Positions 31,861-40,702 of a DNA stretch of 64,000 nt are shown here, one piece after another. The translations under genes were made by a program, and so were the position numbers. Below the pieces are notes generated by a model, which saw only the letters and a program-made list of their open reading frames with translations, was not told the DNA's origin and made no database searches. The first letter of the stretch is position 1, and each line of letters opens with the position of its first letter. The stretch covers positions 310,001 to 374,000 of the forward strand of contig NZ_FNZM01000006.1 of NCBI RefSeq assembly GCF_900109265.1, read 5' to 3'. The stretch comes from Paraburkholderia tropica (lineage in GTDB: Bacteria; Pseudomonadota; Gammaproteobacteria; Burkholderiales; Burkholderiaceae).

Positions 31861-33675
31861 ATGCATTCCGACGACTCCCACAAGCGCGACTTTTCGACGA
31901 ACGCGCGGCTGCCCGGCATCAGCGCGCTCGCCGCGGTGATCGGCGCGCTGGCCACGCTCGCCGCCTTCGTGCTGCTGAGCCTGATCCACGGGTTCACGAA
32001 CCTGTTCTTCTTCGGCCAGCTTTCGTTCGCCGACCGCTCGCCCGCGCTCAACACGCTCGGCGCGTGGGTGATCGTCGTGCCGGTGGTGGGCGGGTTGATC
32101 GTCGGGATGATGGCGCGCTTCGGCTCCGAGAAGATTCGCGGCCACGGCATTCCCGAAGCCATCGAAGCGATCCTGTTCGGCAAGAGCCGCATGTCGCCGA
32201 AAGTGGCCGTGCTCAAGCCGCTGTCGTCGGGCATCGTGATCGGCAGCGGCGGGCCGTTCGGCGCGGAAGGTCCGATCATCATGACGGGCGGCGCGCTCGG
32301 TTCGCTCGTCGCGCAATGCGTGCGCGTCACCTCCGCCGAGCGCAAGACGCTGCTCGTGGCGGGGGCGGCCGCGGGCATGACGGCGGTGTTCGGCACGCCG
32401 GTCGCCGCCGTGCTGCTCGCGGTCGAGCTGCTGCTGTTCGAATGGCGTCCGCGCAGTTTCCTGCCGGTCGCGCTCGCGTGCGCCGTGGCCGGATTCACGC
32501 GCGTCGTGTTCTTCGGCACCGAACCGTTGTTCGCACTCCAGACGAGTCCGCCGCAAGCGGTCGCGCTGTTCTCGTGCGTGATCGCGGGCCTTTTGTCCGG
32601 CGCGCTCGCCTCGGGGCTTTCCGCCGCGCTCTACAAGGTCGAGGACCTGTTCGGCCGCCTGCCGCTGCACTGGTCGTGGTGGCCCGCGATCGGCGGTCTC
32701 GTCGTGGGCATCGGCGGCTTCATCGAGCCGCGCGCGCTCGGCGTCGGTTACGACGTGATCGGCGATCTGCTGCATCAGCATATCGTCGTGCAAGTGGCCG
32801 TGGCGCTGCTGGTCGTCAAGGCGATCATGTGGGTGGTCGCGCTGGGCTCGGGCACCTCGGGCGGCGTGCTCGCGCCGCTGCTGATGCTCGGCGCGGGGCT
32901 CGGCACGGTGCTCGGCCACGTGCTGCCTGGCAACGAGCCGGCGCTCTGGCCGCTCGTGTGCATGGCCGCGACGCTGGGCGCGACGCTCGGCGCGCCGCTC
33001 ACGGCCATCGTGTTCGCCTTCGGCCTCACGCACGACGCCAACGCGCTGCTGCCGCTGCTCGCGGCCACGCTGGTCGCGCACGGTTTCGCGACCGTCGTGA
33101 TGAAGCGTTCGATCATGACCGAGAAGATCGCGCGGCGCGGCTATCACATCTATCGCGAGTACGGCGTCGATCCGCTTGAACGTCATTACGCCGACGAAGT
33201 AATGACTCGCGACGTCGAATCGATCGATGCGAGCCTCAGCGCGCGCGACGCGCTCACGCATTATTTCGGTCCGACGCAGAAGCGCCGCGCGTGGCCCGTG
33301 GTCCGCGACGGCGTGGTGCTCGGTGTCGTCGATCGCGCGGCGCTCGACGCATTGCGCGCAGGCGGCGTGGATGGCGCGCTCGATCAAGCGCTCGATCAAC
33401 CGCTCGGCAAGCTGCTCGCGCAACGCGTGCCCGACGTGGCGCTGCCCGAGGAAACCTGCCGCCAGATCGCGACGCGTCTCGCCGTGCACGGCCTCGAACG
33501 GATGCCCGTGGTCAGCGACCGTCAGTCGATGCGGCTCGTCGGCATCGTCTCGCGCAGCGACTTCGTGAAGCTCTCGCTGTCGCACTTCGAAGAGGAGACG
33601 AAGAAGGAGCGCTTCCGGCGCATTGCGATCGGCAACCCGAAGCGGCGCTTTCCGCCCGTGCGCAAAGCGGGTTGA
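31861..33675 (+). CDS. ClC-family chloride channel/antiporter with C-terminal CBS pair
   Basis: The 604-residue membrane protein has ClC selectivity-filter motifs: GHGIPEAIE (usually GSGIP), GSGGPFGAEGPI with the gating Glu, and SGGVLAPLL. The last 170 residues form two CBS-like modules (YADEVMTRDVESIDASLSAR; LAVHGLERMPVVSDRQSMRL). ClC proteins move chloride or other anions such as nitrate or fluoride, as channels or H+ antiporters; the type cannot be told here. It shares an operon with the MarR regulator and a predicted regulator with the HPP-CBS gene. Confidence 0.9.
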   Translation: MHSDDSHKRDFSTNARLPGISALAAVIGALATLAAFVLLSLIHGFTNLFFFGQLSFADRSPALNTLGAWVIVVPVVGGLIVGMMARFGSEKIRGHGIPEAIEAILFGKSRMSPKVAVLKPLSSGIVIGSGGPFGAEGPIIMTGGALGSLVAQCVRVTSAERKTLLVAGAAAGMTAVFGTPVAAVLLAVELLLFEWRPRSFLPVALACAVAGFTRVVFFGTEPLFALQTSPPQAVALFSCVIAGLLSGALASGLSAALYKVEDLFGRLPLHWSWWPAIGGLVVGIGGFIEPRALGVGYDVIGDLLHQHIVVQVAVALLVVKAIMWVVALGSGTSGGVLAPLLMLGAGLGTVLGHVLPGNEPALWPLVCMAATLGATLGAPLTAIVFAFGLTHDANALLPLLAATLVAHGFATVVMKRSIMTEKIARRGYHIYREYGVDPLERHYADEVMTRDVESIDASLSARDALTHYFGPTQKRRAWPVVRDGVVLGVVDRAALDALRAGGVDGALDQALDQPLGKLLAQRVPDVALPEETCRQIATRLAVHGLERMPVVSDRQSMRLVGIVSRSDFVKLSLSHFEEETKKERFRRIAIGNPKRRFPPVRKAG

Positions 33676-33730
33676 GGGCGACTGAATCGCGCGACTGAAC
33701 CCCGTCGCGCGGATGAAGTGAACGCAAAGA

Positions 33731-33762
33731 AGCGGCGCAGAGGTTGAGCGCCGCTTTTTTTG
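33731..33762 (+). terminator. Intrinsic terminator
   Basis: An 8-bp stem (AGCGGCGC, 33731-33738, with GCGCCGCT, 33748-33755) is followed by a T-run. It ends the MarR-ClC operon. Confidence 0.88.
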
Positions 33763-33882
33763 TTTTTCGGCGAGCGCAGACATTGGCCCACTAGCCCACA
33801 CCGCCCCGGCTTGGCTGTTAGTTGCAAATGAGCGAAGCGTGCCGATTCACGTCACTGCGCCACATCTGTGCACCCTCGACGC

Positions 33883-33901
33883 GCGCACTACCGCGGTGCG
33901 C
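33883..33901. promoter_or_regulatory. NtrC-like enhancer site
   Basis: GCGCAC (33883-33888) and GTGCGC (33896-33901) flank 7 bp. This is the GCAC-N7-GTGC geometry of NtrC sites (TGCACC-N5-GGTGCA). It lies about 110 bp upstream of the predicted sigma-54 start, a normal enhancer distance. Confidence 0.55.
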
Positions 33902-33975
33902 CACCTCATGCACCGTGATCGCGCATTCGCATCGCGCCGCGCTTCATATCCCGCTCTTGTGCACCGCAGCGCAAC

Positions 33976-33991
33976 TGGCACGCACCTTGCT
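33976..33991 (+). promoter_or_regulatory. Sigma-54 (-24/-12) promoter of nasT-nasS
   Basis: TGGCACGCACCTTGCT matches the RpoN consensus TGGCACG-N4-TTGCW throughout, with GG and GC separated by the required 10 bp. Transcription would begin near 34002, about 95 bp before the nasT ATG. Confidence 0.8.
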
Positions 33992-34097
33992 GAAACAGAG
34001 GCGAATCCCCACTGACGCGCGAAGCCGCCTCGACGCGGCTTGCCAGACAAGAACCGACAACCGTCGACCCCACCATGCCGACGACCCACGAAACACC

Positions 34098-34673
34098 ATG
34101 CTGCGCGTCCTGCTCGTAACCGATACCGACAAGCCGATTGGCGATCTGCGCGACGCGCTCGCGCGGCTCGGCTACGACATGCTGGCCGAACCCGCGACGC
34201 CGCAGGCGCTGCATCGCGTGGTCGAGCGCGAACGGCCCGACGTCATCATCATCGATACCGAATCGCCCTCGCGCGACACGCTCGAACAGCTCGCCGTGAT
34301 GAACGCCACCGCGCCGCGCCCCGTGCTGATGTTCAGCAACGACGCGAATCAGCAGCTGATCCGTTCGGCCGTGCATGCGGGCGTGACCGCGTATCTCGTC
34401 GAAGGTCTCGCGGGCGAGCGCATCGCGCCGATCCTCGAAGTCGCGCTCGCGCGCTTCGCGCAGGAAGCGCAGTTGCGCGAACGTCTCACGCAGGCCGAAA
34501 ACGAACTCGCCGAACGCAAGCTGATCGATCGCGCGAAGCGCCTCCTGATGGAACAACAGAAGCTGACCGAGCCCGCCGCGTACGCGTTGCTGCGCAAGCG
34601 GGCGATGAACCAGAGCCTGAAGCTCGCCGAGGTCGCGCGCCAGATCGTGGCCGCCGCCGGGTCGCAGGATTGA
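34098..34673 (+). CDS. nasT: NasT-like ANTAR-domain response regulator/antiterminator
   Basis: The 191-residue protein has an N-terminal receiver-like domain (Asp53 in DVIIIDTESPSRD), a coiled coil and a C-terminal ANTAR RNA-binding domain (ERKLIDRAKRLLMEQQKLTE, then RKRAMNQSLKLAEVARQIV). NasT binds leader RNA of nitrate/nitrite assimilation genes and prevents termination unless held by NasS. The adjacent gene is the NasS-like partner. The start at 34098 is where the receiver fold begins; the longer frame from 33822 would cross the sigma-54 promoter. Confidence 0.87.
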   Translation: MLRVLLVTDTDKPIGDLRDALARLGYDMLAEPATPQALHRVVERERPDVIIIDTESPSRDTLEQLAVMNATAPRPVLMFSNDANQQLIRSAVHAGVTAYLVEGLAGERIAPILEVALARFAQEAQLRERLTQAENELAERKLIDRAKRLLMEQQKLTEPAAYALLRKRAMNQSLKLAEVARQIVAAAGSQD

Positions 34674-34686
34674 AGCGTCGAACGTC

Positions 34687-35811
34687 ATGAACGAATCCAC
34701 CCGCGCGGCCGCGCCGCCCGAAAAAACCCATCTGAAGATCGGCTTCGTGCCGCTCGCCGACGCCGCGCCCGTGGTCGCCGCCAAGCTGCTCGAATTCGGC
34801 CACGCGCACGGGCTCACGCTCGAACTCTCGCGCCAGCCCTCGTGGGCCGCGCTGCGCGACAAGCTGCTCGCCGGCGAGCTCGACGCCGCGCATTCGCTCT
34901 ACGGCCTCGTCTACGGCGTGCAGCTCGGCATCGGCGGCCCGCAGACCGACATGGCCGCGCTGATGGTGCTCAACCGCAACGGCCAGGCGATCTCGCTGTC
35001 GAACCGTCTCGCCGACGCGCTCGCGGAACACGGCACGCTGCCGCGCGCGCTCGCCACGCTCGGGCGCACGCCCGTGTTCGCGCAGACCTTTCCGACCGGC
35101 ACGCATGCGATGTGGCTGTATTACTGGCTCGCTTCGCAAGGCGTGCATCCGCTCAGGGACATCGAAAGCGTGGTGATTCCGCCGCCGCAAATGGTGGCCG
35201 CGCTCGCGGAGGAACGCCTCGACGGTCTGTGCGTCGGCGAGCCCTGGCCGTCGCTCGCGCAGCGTCGCGGCATGGGACGCACGGTGATCCGCAGCGGCGA
35301 AATCTGGCCCGATCATCCGGAGAAAGTGCTGGCCTGCCGGCGCGATTTCGTCACGCGTTATCCGAATACCGCGCGCGCGCTCGTCAGCACGATGCTCGAA
35401 GCCTGCCGATGGCTCGACGGCGCGGGGCATCGCAAGGAAATCGCGCAATGGCTCGCGCGGCCCGAGATGCTGGGCGTGGATGCCGCGCTGATCGCGGAAC
35501 GGCTCGAAGGCGAAGGTCTGCCGGATGCCGTGCGTATGAAGTTCTTCTCGGATGGCACGGTGAATATTCCTCTGGAATCCGAAGGAATGTGGTTCTTCAC
35601 GCAGTTCGAACGCTGGGGGATGATGGCGCGACGCGACGATTATCGGCAGCTTGCCGCGGCGATCAATCAGACGGCGTTGTACCGGCAAGCGGCGGCCGCG
35701 ATTGGCGTGGCGGTGCCGGAAACATTCGACGCGCCCGTGTTCGTCGACGGGCGCAAGTGGGATAGCGCCGATCCGGCGGGCTATGTGGATGGATTCGAAA
35801 TCAAGGCTTGA
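34687..35811 (+). CDS. nasS: NasS-like nitrate sensor (CmpA/NrtA family, no signal peptide)
   Basis: The 374-residue protein resembles periplasmic nitrate/bicarbonate-binding NrtA/CmpA (HLKIGFVPLADAAPVVAAKL; LDAAHSLYGLVYGVQLGIGG; LCVGEPWPSLAQRRGMGRTV). It lacks a signal peptide, so it should act in the cytoplasm. That, with the preceding nasT gene (13-bp gap), fits NasS, which binds nitrate or nitrite and releases NasT. No assimilatory reductase or transporter genes are in this window, so targets lie elsewhere. Confidence 0.87.
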   Translation: MNESTRAAAPPEKTHLKIGFVPLADAAPVVAAKLLEFGHAHGLTLELSRQPSWAALRDKLLAGELDAAHSLYGLVYGVQLGIGGPQTDMAALMVLNRNGQAISLSNRLADALAEHGTLPRALATLGRTPVFAQTFPTGTHAMWLYYWLASQGVHPLRDIESVVIPPPQMVAALAEERLDGLCVGEPWPSLAQRRGMGRTVIRSGEIWPDHPEKVLACRRDFVTRYPNTARALVSTMLEACRWLDGAGHRKEIAQWLARPEMLGVDAALIAERLEGEGLPDAVRMKFFSDGTVNIPLESEGMWFFTQFERWGMMARRDDYRQLAAAINQTALYRQAAAAIGVAVPETFDAPVFVDGRKWDSADPAGYVDGFEIKA

Positions 35812-35884
35812 GCCGGTTTCGAACGCGCGGCGAGCTTGAGGGCTTGCCGCGCTAAAGACACATCGGCAAGCGTTACTTCACGAG

Positions 35885-36178
35885 TTACTTCACGACCACT
35901 TCCGTGTGGCCCACGACTGGCGGCTTTTCGAAGAACGGGCCGACCAGACGGCGCCATTCCTGGAAGTCGTCGGACTCGCGAAAGTGCACCATGTGGTCCT
36001 CGATGGTTTCCCACTGCACGGCCAGCACATACTGGTTCGGCTCTTCCACGCCGCGCTGAAGCTCGACCGCCCGGCAGCCGCGCGCGCGATGAAAGAGCGG
36101 CAGCGCCTGCGCCACGCCTGCTTCGAATTCAGCGTTCTTGCCCGCCTGCACCGTGATGTGCGCCATTTCGTAGACCAC
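35885..36178 (-). CDS. Antibiotic biosynthesis monooxygenase (ABM) domain protein
   Basis: The 97-residue ferredoxin-like ABM fold has MAHITVQAGKNAEFEAGVAQ, then GCRAVELQRGVEEPNQYVLA and the strand-loop VQWETIEDHMVHFRESDDF. Members are small dimeric, cofactor-free oxygenases or unknown-function proteins. The start is GTG at 36178 with AAGGAG 6 nt before it. The downstream flank has no terminator; nasS ends convergently 73 bp away. Confidence 0.85.
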   Translation of the reverse strand: MVYEMAHITVQAGKNAEFEAGVAQALPLFHRARGCRAVELQRGVEEPNQYVLAVQWETIEDHMVHFRESDDFQEWRRLVGPFFEKPPVVGHTEVVVK

Positions 36179-36255
36179 GTTTCGCTCCTTACTGTTCGCT
36201 TGCTGTTATGAAAGCGCGCGCGCATCAACACATGGCACGCGCGCCCGACACGTTA

Positions 36256-37368
36256 TCACGCCGCTGCGCGTAGCCGTGCGATCACTTCGTCGGCGATGGC
36301 GAGCGAGGCGGTCAGTCCCGGCGACTCGATGCCGTACAGATTGACGAGCCCGCTCACGCCATGTTCGTCCGCGCCCTGAATCACGAAGTCGCCGCCGTAC
36401 GCGCCATCCGCGAGCTTCGGCCGGATGCCCGCATAGCCCGGCTGCAGCGCGCCGTCGGGCAGCGCGGGCCAGTAGGTGCGGATGGCCGCGTAGAAACTCG
36501 CGGCGCGGCGCGGATCGACGGTGTAATCGATGCTGTCGATCCATTCGACGTCCGGGCCGAAACGCGCCTGATGACCGAGGTCGATGGTCAGATGCACGCC
36601 CAGGCCGCCCGCTTCGGGAATCGGATAGATGAGCCGCGAAAACGGCGCCGCGCCCGCCAGCGAATAGTAATTGCCCTTCGCATAGCGGCCCGCCGGAATC
36701 GACTCGCGCGGCACGCCCTCGATGGCCGACGCGACCTGCTGCGCGTAAAGCCCCGCGCAGTTGATCACGCGTTTCGCGAGCAGTTCCATCGGCTCGTCGC
36801 CGCCCACTTTGAGCAAAATGGGTTCGCCCGCTTTCGCCACGCCGCCCGCCAGCGGCGAACAGAACGCGAGCATGCCGCCCGCCGCTTCGAAGTCGCCTTG
36901 CAGCGCGAGCATCAGCGCGTGACTGTCGACGATGCCCGTCGACGGCGATTCGAGCGCCGCCACGCAATTGAGCGCGGGCTCCTTCGCGAGCGCGGCGTCG
37001 CGTTCGAGCCAGCGCAGATCGTCCACGCCGTTGGCGGCGGCTGCCGCGCGGATCGCACGCAGCGCATCGAGTTGCCCGTCATGCGTGGCGACGATGAACT
37101 TGCCGCAGCGCTCGTGCGGCACGCCTTTTTCCGCGCAATACGCGTAAAGCTGCTGCTTGCCCTGCACGCAGAGCCGCGCCTTGAGCGAGCCTTGCGGATA
37201 ATAAATGCCCGCGTGGATCACCTCGCTGTTGCGCGAACTGGTGCCGGTACCGATGGCGTTTTCCGCCTCGACGAGAATGGTCTCCCAGCCCTGCTGCGCG
37301 CAGGCGCGCGCGACGGCGAGCCCGACCACGCCCGCACCGATCACGACGCAATCGACCGTGTCAGTCAT
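36256..37368 (-). CDS. FAD-dependent oxidoreductase, LhgO (L-2-hydroxyglutarate oxidase)-like
   Basis: The 370-residue DAO-superfamily flavoprotein has the dinucleotide-binding start [20 protein letters not shown]. The sequence [20 protein letters not shown] is characteristic of the L2HGDH/LhgO group, which oxidises L-2-hydroxyglutarate to 2-oxoglutarate. A C-terminal Gly-rich FAD segment ([20 protein letters not shown]) is present. A different 2-hydroxyacid or amino-acid substrate is possible. It is transcribed alone, downstream of and on the same strand as the Fur-like gene (109-bp gap). Confidence 0.83.
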   Translation of the reverse strand: MTDTVDCVVIGAGVVGLAVARACAQQGWETILVEAENAIGTGTSSRNSEVIHAGIYYPQGSLKARLCVQGKQQLYAYCAEKGVPHERCGKFIVATHDGQLDALRAIRAAAAANGVDDLRWLERDAALAKEPALNCVAALESPSTGIVDSHALMLALQGDFEAAGGMLAFCSPLAGGVAKAGEPILLKVGGDEPMELLAKRVINCAGLYAQQVASAIEGVPRESIPAGRYAKGNYYSLAGAAPFSRLIYPIPEAGGLGVHLTIDLGHQARFGPDVEWIDSIDYTVDPRRAASFYAAIRTYWPALPDGALQPGYAGIRPKLADGAYGGDFVIQGADEHGVSGLVNLYGIESPGLTASLAIADEVIARLRAAA

Positions 37369-37477
37369 CGACCTTCCTTCCTTATGACGCGAGATCTCGC
37401 GATGGCGCTATTGTGCCGCGTTCGTCACGGTCGAAGGAAGATTTGATACGGAGCGATCGCGCCGCCGCGGTATCGCG

Positions 37478-37963
37478 TCAAACAGGCTGCACGTATACGT
37501 TCAGTTGCAGATCGACGATGCGGTAGCCCTCTTGCGCCACCAGTTCGTCGAGACGCGCGAGCAGCACCTGATCGGCGAGTTCGACGATCTCGCCGCCGTT
37601 CACATCGACGATATGAAAATGGCGACCCGTGTTCGCCAGTTCGAAGCGCGCCTTGCCGTTGCCGATCTGCACGCGCTTGATGATGCCGTGCGATTCGAGA
37701 TCCGCGAGCACGCGATACACGGTGGCGATGCCGATGGCATTGCCGCTGCGCTGAAACTCCAGATACAGCTCGGCGGCGGTGACGTGCGCACGATCGTCCG
37801 CGCGGAACGCGCGCAGGATATCCATGCGCGGCAACGTGGGTTTGAGGCCCGCGTTGCGCAACTGCTGCTCCATCGAGCTCGTTTGCGGGTTGGTATTCGT
37901 CTGCGTGCGGGTGTCTTTCATGCGCGGCGGGGTCTCCATCGGCGTGAGTGAGCGCTCAATCAT
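37478..37963 (-). CDS. Fur-family transcriptional regulator
   Basis: The winged-helix core matches Fur: LRNAGLKPTLPRMDILRAF, then HVTAAELYLEFQRSGNAIGI and ATVYRVLADLESHGIIKRV. The dimerisation domain keeps GRHFHIVDVNGGEIVEL but lacks the HHDH cluster and the CxxC zinc site of canonical Fur, so metal sensing may differ. The longest start (37963, 161 aa) overlaps the stop of the siderophore-interacting gene by 8 bp (ATGATTGA). Shorter starts at 37939 or 37921 are possible. The coupling implies that it regulates iron or siderophore handling with its neighbour. Confidence 0.82.
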   Translation of the reverse strand: MIERSLTPMETPPRMKDTRTQTNTNPQTSSMEQQLRNAGLKPTLPRMDILRAFRADDRAHVTAAELYLEFQRSGNAIGIATVYRVLADLESHGIIKRVQIGNGKARFELANTGRHFHIVDVNGGEIVELADQVLLARLDELVAQEGYRIVDLQLNVYVQPV

Positions 37964-38816
37964 CGAGCGTTTCGTGCACGCCGGTCGCGCCGCGCTTCCA
38001 GTAGCTCGACGCGCGAATACGCGACTTGTGGATCGCGCGCTCCTCGGCGAGATGCTGACGCACGGCGCGCATCACCGCCGACTCGCCCGCCGCCCACACG
38101 TAGCCCTGACCGTCCGGCAGACGCGTCGCGCGCACGGCGTCGAGCAGCGCGTTCTCGCCCTGCTCGTTCGCGTAGCACCATTGCTCCTGCACATTCGCGC
38201 GCGTGTCGAAAGCGAAGCGCGCCTGCGCGTCGCGGCCTTCGATCGTCGCGACGACCTGCACGCCCGCGGGCAATTCTTCGAGACGGCGGGCGATGGCGGG
38301 CAACGCGCTTTCGTCGCCGATCAGCCAGTACCAGTCGAAACCGTCCGGAATCACGAACGAGCCGCGCGGTCCGCCGACGGCCAGATACTGACCCGGCTGC
38401 GCCTGCGATGCCCATTCCGTGGCCGGTCCCGCTTCGTGGATCACGAAGTCGATGGCCAGTTCGCGCGCCTCGGTATCTAAGCGGCGCGGCGTGTAATCGC
38501 GCATCGTCGGACGCGGCTCGCCGGGCGCGGGCGGCGTGCCCGGACCGCCTTCGGGCAGCACCGGACGATCCGCGCCGGGCTCGGGAAAGAACACCTTCAC
38601 GTGGTCGTCGAAACCCGCCGACACGAAGTCGTGCAGATCTTCGCCCGTGAGCGTGATGCGCTTCAGATGCGGCGTGATCATGTCGACGCGCGCCACCTGT
38701 AGCAGACGGCGCTTGAGCGCATGGCGCACGCGCTCGGGCGTGCGTTCCGCGGCGACGCTGTTGACGTTGTGGCTGCTGGTGCTGCTGTTGCTGCCCGGAT
38801 TGCTGTGATCGGTCAT
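37956..38816 (-). CDS. Siderophore-interacting protein / ferric-siderophore reductase (SIP, ViuB/YqjH-like)
   Basis: The 286-residue flavoprotein has an N-terminal FAD-binding barrel (VDMITPHLKRITLTGEDLHD, FAD motif MRDYTPRR) and a C-terminal SIP domain ending GQGYVWAAGESAVMRAVRQH. Such proteins reduce ferric siderophores in the cytoplasm to release iron. The ATG at 38816 is preceded by GGAGGAA; a 51-residue extension upstream is unlikely. A 22-bp AT-rich palindrome about 200 bp upstream and the coupled Fur-like gene suggest metal-responsive control. Confidence 0.87.
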   Translation of the reverse strand: MTDHSNPGSNSSTSSHNVNSVAAERTPERVRHALKRRLLQVARVDMITPHLKRITLTGEDLHDFVSAGFDDHVKVFFPEPGADRPVLPEGGPGTPPAPGEPRPTMRDYTPRRLDTEARELAIDFVIHEAGPATEWASQAQPGQYLAVGGPRGSFVIPDGFDWYWLIGDESALPAIARRLEELPAGVQVVATIEGRDAQARFAFDTRANVQEQWCYANEQGENALLDAVRATRLPDGQGYVWAAGESAVMRAVRQHLAEERAIHKSRIRASSYWKRGATGVHETLDD

Positions 38817-39012
38817 CGGAGTTCCTCCGGTTGGGCGGCGCGGCGCACGCGGGGCGCCGCACTCGCGAGGTTCGGGTTGGTGTGCCGGAAGCGCGCGTGT
38901 GTGCGCGGTCGTGCTCGCGCGTGCTTGCATGGCGGAGTCGGCGCATAAACAGCGCCCGACCTGAGTCATTCGGCCCGATTTTCTACGCTGGGCGATGTCG
39001 CTTTTCGCGACA
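38817..39012. other. Leader/upstream region of the SIP-Fur operon
   Basis: Nothing coding is supported. The stretch lies between the palindrome and the SIP start codon and is probably an untranslated leader of about 190 nt, ending in the GGAGG ribosome site. Confidence 0.35.
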
Positions 39013-39037
39013 ATATATATCTTAAGATATATATCTT
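39013..39037. promoter_or_regulatory. 22-bp perfect AT-rich palindrome with a third half-site
   Basis: Positions 39013-39034 read ATATATATCTT followed by its exact complement. A second perfect 14-bp palindrome (AAGATATATATCTT, 39024-39037) overlaps it, so the half-site occurs three times. It lies upstream of the SIP gene in otherwise GC-rich DNA. Operators of this kind are seen for metal-responsive PadR or Fur-like regulators; which protein binds it is not known. Confidence 0.65.
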
Positions 39038-39429
39038 ACGATAATCCGTCAAGCTCTATCGTGAGACCTGGCACACGCACACGGCACGCAAGCGGCGTCA
39101 AACGCGCAGGCGGACGCGCGGCGACGGTCTGGCCGTGCGTCCGCGTTTCATAGGGACAGGGGAATAAGTTGGTTGTCGCCGAGGATGACGACGGCGGCCA
39201 CTTCACGCCGATCGACCGCGAAGAAAATGCGGTTGTGCGCGCGATGCCTGCGCCCGATGATTCACGCGAACGTCCGGGTGCGGGAGAAAGACCCGGCCAC
39301 GCGCAGGGATTGATCGGGCAAGATTCGATCAGGATGCCGAACGATCGACGCCACCCGCCGCGCAACCACAAAAAGCCGCGCCCCCTTCCGGAAGACGCGG
39401 CCTTCACACGCGAAAAAACTGCGCTGCGC
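39038..39429. other. Gap between the SIP promoter and the porin 3' end
   Basis: No supported gene. The only structure is the porin terminator at 39368-39401. The ORF crossing this gap on the plus strand is a shadow of the antisense porin gene. Confidence 0.4.
39368..39401 (-). terminator. Intrinsic terminator of the porin gene
   Basis: On the minus strand GCCGCG (39401-39396) pairs with CGCGGC (39380-39375) and is followed by TTTTTGTGG. It stands 30 bp after the porin stop. Confidence 0.7.
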
Positions 39430-40533
39430 TTAGAACTTCGTATGCAGACCCACGCGCGCGACAGCCTGGGTCTGGCCGCTCGACGCGCCATCGGAGCTGT
39501 TCATGCCGTTGATCTGCGCGTAGCCGCCCGAGCTTGCGCGCTGATACACGCCGAGCACGTACACGCTCGTGCGCTTCGAAAGCGCGTAGTCGACGATCGC
39601 CGCGACCTGATGCGCGTGGTTGTTATCCACGACGTCGTTGCCCTTCATGTACATATACGACGCGCCCGCGCTCAGCGCCGGCGTGAAGTAGTAGTGCGCG
39701 CCGACCGAGCCTTCGTAGACCGAGCCGCCGTTGTACGAGTTGTGCACCGTCGTGAACAGCGCGTTCGTGATCCAGTTGCCGAAGCGGAAATGGCCGCCGA
39801 CGCCCCAGTTGCGCACGCTCACATCGCCTTCGCCCGACACGACGTACTTGAGGTTCGTGTACGCGGCATTCACGCCCCAGTTCTTCTGCGCGTAGTTCAG
39901 CGCGAAGCTCTGGCCGTTGCCCGTGCCGATCGAACCCGCCACGTTGCCGAAGCTGTACATCGCGCCCGCGCTGAAGCCGTTGTAGACCGCCGACGTGTAC
40001 TTCACCGAGTTGTTGACCGTTTCACCGGCCATGCGGTCCCAGTCGAACGCGCCGGTCGCGTTGCTCGGCAGCGCGAGCTTCGTGAACGGGCCCGCGCGGA
40101 AGTCGTAGAAGTGGCCCGAGAGTTCGGCCGGATCGTCGCCCGAGAAATAGAGCGCATCCGTCATGAAGTCGTACTGGTTACCGAGCGCGAGCTTGCCGAA
40201 GCGCTCGTCGCTCAGACCCACGATCGACGTCCGGCTGAACAGGCTCTTGTTCGGCATGAAGCTGCCGTTGTCGACCTGGAACTGGTTGGTCAGCTGGAAG
40301 AATGCCTTCAGACCGCCGCCGAGGTCTTCAGTGCCTTGCAAGCCCCAGAGATTCGGGCCGTTCACGCCGTCGTCCATCTTGAGGTTGTGATGGCCGCCCT
40401 GGTTGCTCACGTAAGTGATGCCGGTGTCCATCATGCCGTACAGCGTGACGCTGCTCTGTGCGAGCGCCGATCCGGCGCACGCCAGCCCCGCCAGCGCGAT
40501 CACGATTTTTTTGTACTGCTTATTGTTTGCCAT
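39430..40533 (-). CDS. Gram-negative porin (Burkholderia OmpC/Opc type)
   Basis: The 367-residue outer-membrane barrel has a signal peptide (IVIALAGLACAGSALA/QSSV) and the family opening QSSVTLYGMMDTGITYVSN. A PNLWGLQGTEDLGGGLKAFF segment is present, and the protein ends with the required terminal Phe (VARVGLHTKF). It forms a trimeric diffusion pore. Its place downstream of the AAHS transporter and ligAB suggests entry of aromatic acids, comparable to the porin in gallate clusters; it may have its own promoter (169-bp gap). Confidence 0.92.
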   Translation of the reverse strand: MANNKQYKKIVIALAGLACAGSALAQSSVTLYGMMDTGITYVSNQGGHHNLKMDDGVNGPNLWGLQGTEDLGGGLKAFFQLTNQFQVDNGSFMPNKSLFSRTSIVGLSDERFGKLALGNQYDFMTDALYFSGDDPAELSGHFYDFRAGPFTKLALPSNATGAFDWDRMAGETVNNSVKYTSAVYNGFSAGAMYSFGNVAGSIGTGNGQSFALNYAQKNWGVNAAYTNLKYVVSGEGDVSVRNWGVGGHFRFGNWITNALFTTVHNSYNGGSVYEGSVGAHYYFTPALSAGASYMYMKGNDVVDNNHAHQVAAIVDYALSKRTSVYVLGVYQRASSGGYAQINGMNSSDGASSGQTQAVARVGLHTKF

Positions 40534-40702
40534 TCTCCAAGCCTCCTGATTGAACGTCGTGTGTTGTTCAGCGTTTATCGATGTTGTATCCGCCAGCCGC
40601 CCCGTTTGATGGCCGGTCGGTGGGTGCGGCCTCGCGGCCGCGGTCTTTCTGATTGGTGCGAGAAGCGACGTCTTTGTTGTTATGTGCGGCGAAGCGCGAT
40701 GC

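Larger units (their letters stand above)
33763..34097. other. Regulatory gap upstream of nasT
   Basis: No gene is seen between the ClC terminator and the nasT ATG. The region holds an NtrC-like palindrome (33883-33901), further GCAC/GTGC half-sites around 33868-33915, and a sigma-54 promoter (33976-33991). The roughly 95-nt leader after the promoter has no obvious ORF. Confidence 0.6.
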
